Assembly: GCA_964415935.1 (NCBI GenBank)
Contig: CAYQCH010000008.1
Location: forward strand, 1-35,479
From: CAYQCH01 sp964415935
GTDB lineage: Bacteria; Patescibacteriota; Patescibacteriia; VMEV01; CAYQCH01
Reading direction: 5' to 3'
Length of the DNA stretch: 35,479 bases
The position numbers and the translations under genes are program-made. Under the pieces are notes generated by a model, which was given only the letters and a program-made list of their open reading frames with translations, searched no databases and was not told the DNA's origin. Below, one piece after another: positions 7,556 through 14,573 of this stretch; within the stretch, counting starts at the first letter, position 1, and each line of letters starts with the position of its first letter.

Positions 7556-8308
7556 ATGACCGCATATCGTTTGCTGATGATCGGCCTGGCCGTTGCCCTG
7601 ATGGGGGCGGGCTGCAACTTTACCCCTTTATCCGTGGAAGAATCGGAAGACAATGAACCGGTCATGGAGGAAAAGGAGACTCCCAAGCCAAAACCAAATG
7701 ACGGTGCCATGATGGAAGACCCGGAAAAAGATCCTGAAAGCGAGATGGAAAAAGATGCCGGCGAATCCATGGAAAAACCCGAAACAGTTGAAGAGGAGCC
7801 GAGTGAGGCCATGGAAAAGCCCAAAGGAACAGGCTATGGCGGCAAAGTCATTGGTGACTTGACCATGAAGGCCGATGAAAATAGCGTAGTCGTGTTTCTG
7901 ACAGCGGAAAAAGCCGAATACAAAGGAGATGACGCATATATGGAATTCGGTTGTGAAAGCCTGCTGGTGCCGGTCCGCCGCACGCTTACGAAAACGCAAA
8001 GCGACCTGGCGCATGCCATCGTGGAGTTGATCACGATCAAGGAAACGGCCTATTTTGATCAGGGATTGCGCAATGCCGTGGCCCCGTCCGCACCGACCAT
8101 CAAATTGACCAACATCCATTACGAGGACGGCGTGCGCGTCATCGATTTTGAAGGCAGCTTCTTGTCCGCCGGTACCTGTGATGATCCGCGCATCAAGGCG
8201 CAGATCGAAGAGACGGTCAAGTTGTACACAGACAAATACCGTATCCAGCTGAACGGCAAGGAATCGGAGTGGCGTTGTTTATTCGACCAAAGCGGATTGT
8301 GTGAATAG
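7556..8308 (+). CDS. lipoprotein with acidic linker and GerM-like domain
   Basis: 250 aa. A signal peptide (residues 1-19) ends in a lipobox, LMGAGC, so it should be lipid-anchored at Cys20. Residues 25-95 are a Glu/Lys/Pro/Met-rich low-complexity linker with repeated MEKP and EEP words. The C-terminal 140 residues (VFLTAEK..., VPVRRTLTKTQSDLAHAIVELI..., IKLTNIHYEDGVRVIDFEGSF...) match the pattern of the GerM/spore-germination domain, which occurs in non-sporulating bacteria as an extracytoplasmic module. The pairs of Cys at the end may form a disulfide. It overlaps the next gene by 8 bp and is probably co-translated with it. Confidence 0.75.
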   Translation: MTAYRLLMIGLAVALMGAGCNFTPLSVEESEDNEPVMEEKETPKPKPNDGAMMEDPEKDPESEMEKDAGESMEKPETVEEEPSEAMEKPKGTGYGGKVIGDLTMKADENSVVVFLTAEKAEYKGDDAYMEFGCESLLVPVRRTLTKTQSDLAHAIVELITIKETAYFDQGLRNAVAPSAPTIKLTNIHYEDGVRVIDFEGSFLSAGTCDDPRIKAQIEETVKLYTDKYRIQLNGKESEWRCLFDQSGLCE

Positions 8309-8675
8309 CCATATCATCAGCGGCGTGCAGGGAGTTGTGGCCTGGGTGACGATTCCGATGATGGTCATTGGCGCCCTCTTCTTTGCCGTCGGCGCAATCA
8401 TGGGAGCAATGGCCTACCAGGAAGGCAAGCCGCTGGACGCGGTAAGCGTGGAGCTCACGCCATCCGGTTCCCTCCGCGTGGGCACCTTCATGGAAACATG
8501 GTTTTTGCCCATCTTTTTTGCCGGGTTCGGGCTCTGTTTTATGGTGATTCCCGGTATTGTGTACATGGCGTTTCGGCGCACCACCAAAGCCATGCGCCAA
8601 GCGCTGGCGCAGCAATCGGCGAGGCATCCAGACGATCCATCGCCCGGCCAGAATACTGGCGTAACGTGGACATAA
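8301..8675 (+). CDS. small membrane protein, unknown function
   Basis: 124 aa starting at a GTG (8301) inside the end of the lipoprotein gene; the 8-bp overlap suggests translational coupling. Two hydrophobic spans are clear: roughly residues 8-36 (VVAWVTIPMMVIGALFFAVG) and 65-92 (WFLPIFFAGFGLCFMVIPGI). The segment between them is short and polar, and the C-terminal tail is basic then Pro/Gln-rich. No family is recognised. It may help place or partner the upstream lipoprotein. A terminator follows 3 bp after the stop. Confidence 0.75.
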   Translation: MNSHIISGVQGVVAWVTIPMMVIGALFFAVGAIMGAMAYQEGKPLDAVSVELTPSGSLRVGTFMETWFLPIFFAGFGLCFMVIPGIVYMAFRRTTKAMRQALAQQSARHPDDPSPGQNTGVTWT

Positions 8676-8677
8676 CG

Positions 8678-8704
8678 AAAACCGAGGCGGATGCCTCGGT
8701 TTTT
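8678..8704. terminator. bidirectional terminator between membrane gene and folD
   Basis: AAAACCGAGGC (8678-8688) pairs with GCCTCGGTTTT (8693-8703) around GGAT. The folD stop codon lies inside the T tract. Confidence 0.9.
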
Positions 8705-9542
8705 ACTTGCGATGCTGTTTGGCCAGCTTGACCGTGTTTTCCAGCAGCATGGCCACCGTGACCGGGCCGACGCCTCCCGGCACCGGCGTGATATGGCCGG
8801 CCTTTTCTTTCACGGCTTCAAAATCGACGTCGCCCGTAATTTCTTCGTCGATTTTTGTGGTACCGACGTCAATGACAATCGCACCTTTCTTGACCATGTC
8901 GGCGCCGACAAAGCCCGGTTTGCCAATGGCCACCACCAGCACATCGGCTTCGGCGGTAACGGTGTCCAGGTTTTTTTGTGACGGTCCGACGACCTGCACG
9001 TCAAGGCCGTGTTCCTGCAGCAGTTTTTGCAGCGGCGCGGAAAAGATTTCACTATTGGCTAGAATGACAGCTTTTTTCCCGTGCAGCGATTCTCCGGTGC
9101 TTTCAATCAGCCGAATGATGCCCAGGGAAAGGCCGGGAATAAAATCCGCCTCGCCGGAAAGGAACGCTTTCAGCGTTTGCGGATGAAACCCGTCCACGTC
9201 TTTGTCCGGCCGGATGGCATCGATGACGGTTTTAGCGTCGTGTTTTTTGGGCAAGGGCAGCTGCACGAGGATAGCATCCACGTGTTCGTCTTTATTGATG
9301 TACTGAATGGCCTCCACGACTTCATCCACGGAGACGTCCTTGTCGCACAGGTATTTATGGAAGTCGATGCCCACGCGTTTGCAGGCCTTTTCTTTCAATT
9401 TCACGTAGAGCCTGGAAGCCTCATCGTCGCCTACGAGAAAGACGGCCAAACCGGGAGTTATTCCCTGTTCGACAATGTCGCGGCGCACCTGTTTTTGGAT
9501 GTCTTCGGCAATGGCTTTGCCGTCAATGATTTTGGCGGGCAT
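8703..9542 (-). CDS. folD: FolD-like methylenetetrahydrofolate dehydrogenase/cyclohydrolase with altered NADP motif
   Basis: 279 aa, normal FolD length. FolD interconverts methylene-, methenyl- and formyl-tetrahydrofolate. Conserved features are Tyr46 and Lys50 in the YVxxK motif, ILVQLPLP, DKDVDGFHP and the terminal HITPVPGGVGPVTVAMLLENT. Two usually strict blocks differ. The PCTPxG loop reads PGLSLG, and the NADP-binding GRSxxVGxP loop reads ANSEIFSAP, so the dehydrogenase step or the cofactor may be changed. The ATG at 9542 lies 2 bp after the glyA stop, so the two are one unit linking serine-derived one-carbon units to folate. Confidence 0.9.
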   Translation of the reverse strand: MPAKIIDGKAIAEDIQKQVRRDIVEQGITPGLAVFLVGDDEASRLYVKLKEKACKRVGIDFHKYLCDKDVSVDEVVEAIQYINKDEHVDAILVQLPLPKKHDAKTVIDAIRPDKDVDGFHPQTLKAFLSGEADFIPGLSLGIIRLIESTGESLHGKKAVILANSEIFSAPLQKLLQEHGLDVQVVGPSQKNLDTVTAEADVLVVAIGKPGFVGADMVKKGAIVIDVGTTKIDEEITGDVDFEAVKEKAGHITPVPGGVGPVTVAMLLENTVKLAKQHRK

Positions 9543-9544
9543 GG

Positions 9545-10789
9545 TTAGTTCAATTCAGGGTAGAGGGGGTGTTTGTCGGTCAGCTCGCGCACCGTGCGTC
9601 GGATGCCTTCCAGGGCCGTGGCGTTGTTACGCTCTTTGATGGCCTGGCCGAGCAAATGGCCGATAACGGTAAATTCTTGTGCCGTGAAGCCGCGGGTGGT
9701 GAGGGCCGGCGTGCCAACGCGGATGCCGGACGGGTCCATGGGCGAGCGCGGGTCGTCGGGAATCATGTTTTTGTTGCAGGTAATGTGGACGCTGTCCAGG
9801 ATTTGCTGCGCTTCTTTGCCGGCCACGCCCAGCGGCGTAACGTCGGCCAGCACCAGATGGTTTTCCGTTTTGCCAAAAATGATTTTGAATCCTTCTTCGG
9901 CCATTGCATCGCATAACGCTAATGCATTGGTTTTGATGTTGCGGGCGTAGTCTTTAAACTCGGGTTGAAGCGCTTCGCCAAACGCCACGGCCTTTCCGGC
10001 AATATTGTGTTCATGCGGCCCGCCTTGCAAGCCCGGAAATACGGCTTTGTCGATGGCTTTGGCATGTTCCTTTTTGCACAGGATCAGGCCGCCGCGCGGG
10101 CCGCGCAGGGTCTTATGCGTGGTGGTCATGACCACATCGAAGATGGGAGCCGGGTTGTTCATTTCGCCGGCCGCCACCAGGCCGCCGATATGCGAGATGT
10201 CAGCCATAGTCAGGGCGCCCACTTCGTCGGCAATGGCTTTGACTGCCGCAAAGTCGATTTCGCGGCTGTAGGCGGAGTAGCCCACCAGAACGATGCGCGG
10301 TTTATGCTCTTTGGCCATGGCGCGGAGGTTGTCTAAATCGATCAGCCCCGTGGCCTGGTCGGTTTTATACCGCACGAAGTTGAAAATCTTCGACATGAAT
10401 GTGACAGGATGCCCATGCGTGAGATGCCCGCCATGCGACAGGTCCATGCCCAGCACGGTGTCGCCGGGTTTGAGCAGGGCGGAGTAGATGGCGATATTGG
10501 CCGGCGCGCCGGAGAGCGGCTGCACATTGGCGTGTTCGGCTTTGAAGAGTTCTTTGGCGCGGTCAATAGCCAGCTGCTCGACGACGTCAACGAACTGCGT
10601 GCCGCCGTAGTAGCGGTTGCCCGGATACCCTTCTGCGTATTTGTTGGTCAGGATCGAGCCGAGCGCTTCCAGGACGGCAACGGAGACAAAATTTTCAGAC
10701 GGGATCAGTTCCAGGCCGTGGCGCTGGCGCTCCAGCTCGTCGGCGATGGCTTTGGCAATGATAGGGTCTTGTTGGTGGAGTTTTGGCAT
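9545..10789 (-). CDS. glyA: serine hydroxymethyltransferase
   Basis: 414 aa. Converts serine and tetrahydrofolate to glycine and methylene-tetrahydrofolate using pyridoxal phosphate. Diagnostic blocks are ELIPSENFVS, KYAEGYPGNRYYGG, the PLP-lysine motif TTTHKTLRGPRGG, and SGIRVGTPALTTRGF. The ATG at 10789 (MPKLHQQDP) fits the family start; a TTG four codons upstream is not needed. It is followed directly by folD. A hairpin with a T6 tract ends 2 nt before the ATG. Confidence 0.97.
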   Translation of the reverse strand: MPKLHQQDPIIAKAIADELERQRHGLELIPSENFVSVAVLEALGSILTNKYAEGYPGNRYYGGTQFVDVVEQLAIDRAKELFKAEHANVQPLSGAPANIAIYSALLKPGDTVLGMDLSHGGHLTHGHPVTFMSKIFNFVRYKTDQATGLIDLDNLRAMAKEHKPRIVLVGYSAYSREIDFAAVKAIADEVGALTMADISHIGGLVAAGEMNNPAPIFDVVMTTTHKTLRGPRGGLILCKKEHAKAIDKAVFPGLQGGPHEHNIAGKAVAFGEALQPEFKDYARNIKTNALALCDAMAEEGFKIIFGKTENHLVLADVTPLGVAGKEAQQILDSVHITCNKNMIPDDPRSPMDPSGIRVGTPALTTRGFTAQEFTVIGHLLGQAIKERNNATALEGIRRTVRELTDKHPLYPELN

Positions 10790-10791
10790 AC

Positions 10792-10844
10792 AAAAAAGCA
10801 AACAATGCTACATGGTTAAAGTGGGCAGCGAACTGTTTGCTTTT
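10792..10844 (-). promoter_or_regulatory. terminator-like hairpin ending 2 nt before the glyA start
   Basis: On the minus strand AAAAGCAAACA (10844-10834) pairs with TGTTTGCTTTT (10804-10794) over a 29-nt loop and is followed by a T6 run, then TA-free spacing of 2 nt and the glyA ATG. It could terminate elp3 or attenuate glyA-folD. A possible promoter, TTGACG-18-CACAAT, lies between the elp3 stop and the hairpin. Confidence 0.55.
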
Positions 10845-10888
10845 CTTACAACATATGCTTGGATTGTGCGCTTAAATGGGCTATTGCG

Positions 10889-12610
10889 TCAATCCTTTTG
10901 TGCCAGCGCCTTTACCATATACGTCCCTTCCTGGACGTAGCCGAGTTTGCGGTAGTATTCGCGCGTACCGATGCCGGAAATAACCGCGATTTTGGAGAAG
11001 CCTTTTTGCTGCGCGATTTCTTCGGCGCGTAACATCAGCTGTTTGCCAAGACCGCCGTGCTGGGCGGTTTTTTCAGCGGTGCCTGTCGTGAGGCGGGCGA
11101 GTTTGCCGTACGTATGTACTTCGCGAATAAGCGCGGCGCCGGACAGTTCTGGAAACAGATCCGTCATGTTGTTCGCGCGTTCAGCCGGCAGGCGTAAGCG
11201 CAAGAATGCATACAGTTTGTCGTCTGCAGCGCTGTCAAAGGTGAGGAAATGTTCCGCGCCGCCGGCAGTGTCGTAGACGGTTTCATGCAAGCGAAGCTCT
11301 TCCTGCTTGGCGTCGCGCATGACTTCGCGGCAGCGGATACACTGGCATTTCAATCCGCGCTTTTTCATTTCACGCTGTAGCATTTCGCGCAAGTTGGTCA
11401 CTTTGTTGCCGCCGGAAATGCTTTCGGAAGGAATATCTCGCACCAAACGGGCGACGCGGCAGTAGCGGGGGAATGTTTGTTTGATGCGGATAAGCGTGTC
11501 GAGCAGCGTTTGCGCGTCATATGGCACAAAGTCGCCGCGCTCCCACAACTTGTACAGCGGTGCTTCCTTCACGACTACGCAGGGGTACACTTTCAGGAAG
11601 TCCGGTTTGAAGCCCCCCTCGGCAAACAGCCGCTCAAACATGGCCACATCGCCTTCGGGCGTGGCTTTGAACATGCCTGGCATCATGTGATAGGCGACTT
11701 TGAACCCGGCATCGCGCAAGCGGCGCGTCGTATTGATTACGGTTTGCACGTCGTGTCCGCGGTTGTTGTATTTCAGCACGGTGTCGTCGATGCTTTGCAC
11801 GCCCAGTTCCACCTTAGTGCAGCCGATGTCGCGCAAATGTTTAATCTCTTCATCGGGCAGCCAGTCCGGCCGCGTTTCCACGGTAACGCCGATGATGCGG
11901 TAAGCGGTCGTTTCATTTTTTTTCTGCGCTTCAAACAGCGCAGGAAGCAAATCGGCTTCGTCGTCATCTTCCAGTCGCAACGTCTTATCAAAATTGTTGT
12001 TTCGCCCCTTCAGTTTGTTGAGCACCGCCAAGTGGCTGTTTTTGGGTGGAATAAAATCGGCGGAGGGCTTTTGCACGGACGGGTCAAAATCATTGGCAGC
12101 CTGGTAGCATCGGGTCATGAACCAGACCCGGTAGCGGCGCGGCAAGGCCGTCCAGGTGCCGCCATTTTCAATCAGTTCGATTTTTTCTGGGTGGTGGCCG
12201 TTCTGGTGCAAAGCACGCAGGCGCATGGTAACCTGCTTGTATGGGTCAAAGTCATTAAGGATGGCGCGCATGGACCCCGGCTGGTTGGACAGATAGCTTT
12301 TGGGCATGCCCGGTTCGTTCGGGCAGTATAAACAGTTGGCGGGACAGCCCAGCGGCGCGGTCATGACATGGACCGGAGCAACGCCCGATAATGTACGCAC
12401 AGCGCGCTTTATCAGCAATCGCTCCAGCCATTCCTGTTTTTCGATTTCCCCGGCAGCCAGCAGGTCGCGGTATGCCCGCAGCAGGGAGGCCGAGTTCGGC
12501 GGTGATGTCTTGTACCCGGCCAGTTTTTTCCGCATCAAAACATCCAGCGTCTGTCGGTTGCTCGGTTTGATGTCGACGACGTATTTGATAAAGTCTGAGG
12601 GAAATCCCAT
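10889..12610 (-). CDS. elp3: Elp3-type tRNA U34 carboxymethyltransferase (radical SAM + GNAT)
   Basis: 573 aa. Elp3 forms cm5U at the tRNA wobble position from acetyl-CoA and SAM. The radical-SAM cluster motif is C89-x3-C93-x2-C96 (GCPANCLYCPNEP), followed by GVTVETRPDW, KVELGVQSIDD and YHMMPGMFKATPEGD, all Elp3 signatures. The C-terminal GNAT domain (about 400-573) has QHGGLGKQLMLRAEEIA and REYYRKLGY. Bacterial and archaeal Elp3 act without the other Elongator subunits. The ATG at 12610 is divergent from a Trm9-like methyltransferase starting at 12613. An extended -10 box, TGTTAGTCT, 6 nt upstream predicts a leaderless transcript. Confidence 0.95.
   Translation of the reverse strand: MGFPSDFIKYVVDIKPSNRQTLDVLMRKKLAGYKTSPPNSASLLRAYRDLLAAGEIEKQEWLERLLIKRAVRTLSGVAPVHVMTAPLGCPANCLYCPNEPGMPKSYLSNQPGSMRAILNDFDPYKQVTMRLRALHQNGHHPEKIELIENGGTWTALPRRYRVWFMTRCYQAANDFDPSVQKPSADFIPPKNSHLAVLNKLKGRNNNFDKTLRLEDDDEADLLPALFEAQKKNETTAYRIIGVTVETRPDWLPDEEIKHLRDIGCTKVELGVQSIDDTVLKYNNRGHDVQTVINTTRRLRDAGFKVAYHMMPGMFKATPEGDVAMFERLFAEGGFKPDFLKVYPCVVVKEAPLYKLWERGDFVPYDAQTLLDTLIRIKQTFPRYCRVARLVRDIPSESISGGNKVTNLREMLQREMKKRGLKCQCIRCREVMRDAKQEELRLHETVYDTAGGAEHFLTFDSAADDKLYAFLRLRLPAERANNMTDLFPELSGAALIREVHTYGKLARLTTGTAEKTAQHGGLGKQLMLRAEEIAQQKGFSKIAVISGIGTREYYRKLGYVQEGTYMVKALAQKD
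12566..12594 (+). promoter_or_regulatory. promoter of the Trm9-like gene inside elp3
   Basis: TTTGAT (12566-12571), a 17-nt spacer and the extended -10 TGATAAAGT (hexamer 12589-12594) predict a start near 12601, 12 nt before the ATG. The promoter lies within the first codons of elp3. Confidence 0.4.
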
Positions 12611-12612
12611 AT

Positions 12613-13347
12613 ATGGAGACTAACAAACTTACCCCGATTGAAGTCAAAACGCAAGCGGATTACGACGCGATTGCCGTTGCGTTTGCCGAGTCGCGGCGGG
12701 GGTTGCAATGGGCGGAAATTGAACAGGAAGTGCAAACTGTCCCGGAGGGGAGCGCGGTGCTTGATGTCGGCTGCGGCATGGGGCGGCTGTATGAGTCCGT
12801 CCGCAAACGAGGCGCATCGTATACGGGCATCGATATCAGCGATAAGCAGCTGGAGCAGGCGCGTCGATTATACCCCGAAGCGATGTTTGTGCAGGGCAGT
12901 ATGCTGCACTTGCCGTTTGCCGATGCGACGTTTGACGCAGTCTTTTCCGTTGCTGCGATGCACCATTTGATGACGCGAGACGAGCGGCGGCAAGCAGCGA
13001 ATGAAGCTTTGCGCGTGTTGAAGCCGGGCGGGAAGGTGATTGTTTCGGTCATGGGGCTGTGGCAGCCCAGGCTGTGGCCGCTGTTTTTTAAAAAGAAAGA
13101 AGGTCTTGCCACGCTTGAACCGTCAGCACGGTCGCGTATTCGCTTCACGGACGTGTTTCTGCCATGGCGATGGAAAGTCGGAGTGGCGCGATACCGGTAT
13201 TATCATGCCTTTCGAAAAAAAGAACTGCGGCGGTTGTTTAATGACAATCCGTTGGACGAGGTTTCCGTGAGATATATGAATCAGGGGCGGCGCGTTTTAC
13301 CCTGGAAAGCGCGCAATCTTGTGTTGGCGGCGCGCAAACGCGTATAA
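12613..13347 (+). CDS. Trm9/ALKBH8-like tRNA wobble-uridine methyltransferase (predicted)
   Basis: 244-aa class I SAM methyltransferase. The SAM motif is VLDVGCGMG (residues 49-57), with D74 of GIDIS as the likely ribose-binding acid. Several blocks follow yeast Trm9: YDAIAVAFAESR (Trm9 YNEIAPHFSQTR), AAMHHLMTRDERR (AVVHHWSTRERR), DVFLPW (DVFVPW), RYRYYHAFRKKEL (KYRYYHLYREGEL) and a final strand with AARKR (AQKR). Trm9 methylates cm5U34, the product of Elp3, to mcm5U34. Finding this type 2 bp from elp3, divergently oriented, supports that role. The yeast helper Trm112 is not seen nearby. A generic small-molecule methyltransferase remains possible. Confidence 0.8.
   Translation: METNKLTPIEVKTQADYDAIAVAFAESRRGLQWAEIEQEVQTVPEGSAVLDVGCGMGRLYESVRKRGASYTGIDISDKQLEQARRLYPEAMFVQGSMLHLPFADATFDAVFSVAAMHHLMTRDERRQAANEALRVLKPGGKVIVSVMGLWQPRLWPLFFKKKEGLATLEPSARSRIRFTDVFLPWRWKVGVARYRYYHAFRKKELRRLFNDNPLDEVSVRYMNQGRRVLPWKARNLVLAARKRV
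12617..12625 (-). promoter_or_regulatory. elp3 extended -10 box inside the Trm9-like gene
   Basis: On the minus strand TGTTAGTCT, with the hexamer at 12617-12622, puts the predicted start at 12610, the first base of elp3. A TTGACT lies 19 nt further upstream. A 10-bp palindrome, CCATATATGG (12607-12616), covers both start codons. Confidence 0.4.
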
Positions 13348-13348
13348 T
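13319..13348 (+). promoter_or_regulatory. promoter of the polymer-forming protein gene, predicted leaderless
   Basis: TTGTGT (13319-13324), 18 nt, then a perfect TATAAT (13343-13348), which contains the TAA stop of the Trm9-like gene. The predicted start, 13355, is exactly the A of the next ATG. Confidence 0.6.
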
Positions 13349-13354
13349 ATAGGT

Positions 13355-14521
13355 ATGAATAAACAAAAACATATGCGATCTCTTTTTTTCGTGTTGGCGG
13401 CGCTGCTTGTCGTGCCTGGAGCCGCTTTGGCAAAGGGTCAGGACATGCGCCAGCCCTCGGTATATTACGTCCCGGCCAATGAAGTAGTTTCCGGCAATGT
13501 GTACCGGGCGGGCGAGCTGGTTCAAATCGACGGCACCGTAGAGGGCGACCTTATCGTCGTCGCGGAGACGGTCAAAATCAACGGCACGGTCACGGGCGAC
13601 GTCATTGCCGCGGCCGGTCGGGTTGTGATTGCCGGTCCTGTTTTGGGGGATGTGCGCGTCGCTGCCGGCGAAGTCGATGTTGACGGCGTGATTGGCAAGA
13701 ATTTCAACGCGGCCGCCGGAACGGTGCGGTTCTCTAAACAGTCGGCAGTGGGGTATGAAGCACTGGTGTTTGCCGGCGAACTGGACATGGACGGGCTTAT
13801 CAAGAGCGATTTGCGCGGCGCCGTCGGGTCGGCGGTTCTTTCGGGTACTGTCAACCACGATGTCTGGTTGAAGGCCGAGCGCATCATCTTGCAGCCCACG
13901 TCCGTCATTGGCGGAAATTTAAGCTATGCCAGCCCCGTTGCCGCGCAGGTCATGTCCGGCGCGCTGGTTAAAGGCGAGGTGAACTTCGAGGCCTTTGAAC
14001 CGCAACAGCAGGAAGTCGGCGCCGCAGCAGGCATTGCATTGGGATTATTTCTCTTTTTTGTGGTCATGAAATGGTTGGGCTTCTGGTTGCTTGCCCTGTG
14101 CATCATCTGGCTTTTGCCCAAAAAGCTGGAAAAATCCATGCGTGAACTTGACCATGGCGTCTGGCCCGCTTTGGGCATCGGATTGCTGACGCTTATCGGC
14201 GTGCCGGTCGTTTCGCTTATCATCGCCCTGACGGTTGCGGGCGTGCCGATTGCGATGGCTATGTTTACGCTATACGTACTGGCGGTCATGTTTGGCAAAA
14301 TTATTGTTTCGACCTATGTCGGGGAATGGATCATCAAACAATTTACCAACCGCCATTGGCGCGGCGTTTCGCTGGGCTGGTCTTCTTTGCTTGGCATCAC
14401 GCTGCTGTACATTGTTACCTTAATACCGTTTATCGGTTGGATGGTTTCGGCCCTGGCACTTTCTCTTGGCGTGGGCGCGCTGCTGCAATTTGAACGGCAT
14501 GAACTGCGGCGATGGCGCTAG
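13355..14521 (+). CDS. secreted/membrane polymer-forming (bactofilin-like) protein
   Basis: 388 aa. A signal peptide spans about residues 1-27 (FFVLAALLVVPGAALA). Residues 35-205 are a repeating beta-helix pattern with Gly-Thr/Val-x-Gly-Asp turns (IDGTVEGDLIVVAETVKI, INGTVTGDVIAAAGRVVI), as in bactofilin-type polymer-forming proteins. The C-terminal half has several membrane spans (GIALGLFLFFVVMKWLGFWL, LGIGLLTLIGVPVVSLIIAL, then two more) and ends with the short basic tail RHELRRWR. Such proteins are common in CPR genomes and may scaffold the envelope; function is unproven. The start is fixed by the promoter at its 5' edge and by the signal peptide. Confidence 0.82.
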   Translation: MNKQKHMRSLFFVLAALLVVPGAALAKGQDMRQPSVYYVPANEVVSGNVYRAGELVQIDGTVEGDLIVVAETVKINGTVTGDVIAAAGRVVIAGPVLGDVRVAAGEVDVDGVIGKNFNAAAGTVRFSKQSAVGYEALVFAGELDMDGLIKSDLRGAVGSAVLSGTVNHDVWLKAERIILQPTSVIGGNLSYASPVAAQVMSGALVKGEVNFEAFEPQQQEVGAAAGIALGLFLFFVVMKWLGFWLLALCIIWLLPKKLEKSMRELDHGVWPALGIGLLTLIGVPVVSLIIALTVAGVPIAMAMFTLYVLAVMFGKIIVSTYVGEWIIKQFTNRHWRGVSLGWSSLLGITLLYIVTLIPFIGWMVSALALSLGVGALLQFERHELRRWR

Positions 14522-14547
14522 ACTGGCCTGCAAAAACATTCTATGGT

Positions 14548-14573
14548 GGGGACAGAAAGCTGTCCCCTTTTTT
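14548..14573 (+). terminator. intrinsic terminator abutting the phosphohexomutase start codon
   Basis: GGGGACAG (14548-14555) pairs with CTGTCCCC (14560-14567) around AAAG, followed by T6 (14568-14573). The next base is the A of the ATG at 14574. It terminates the upstream gene or attenuates the downstream one. Confidence 0.8.
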
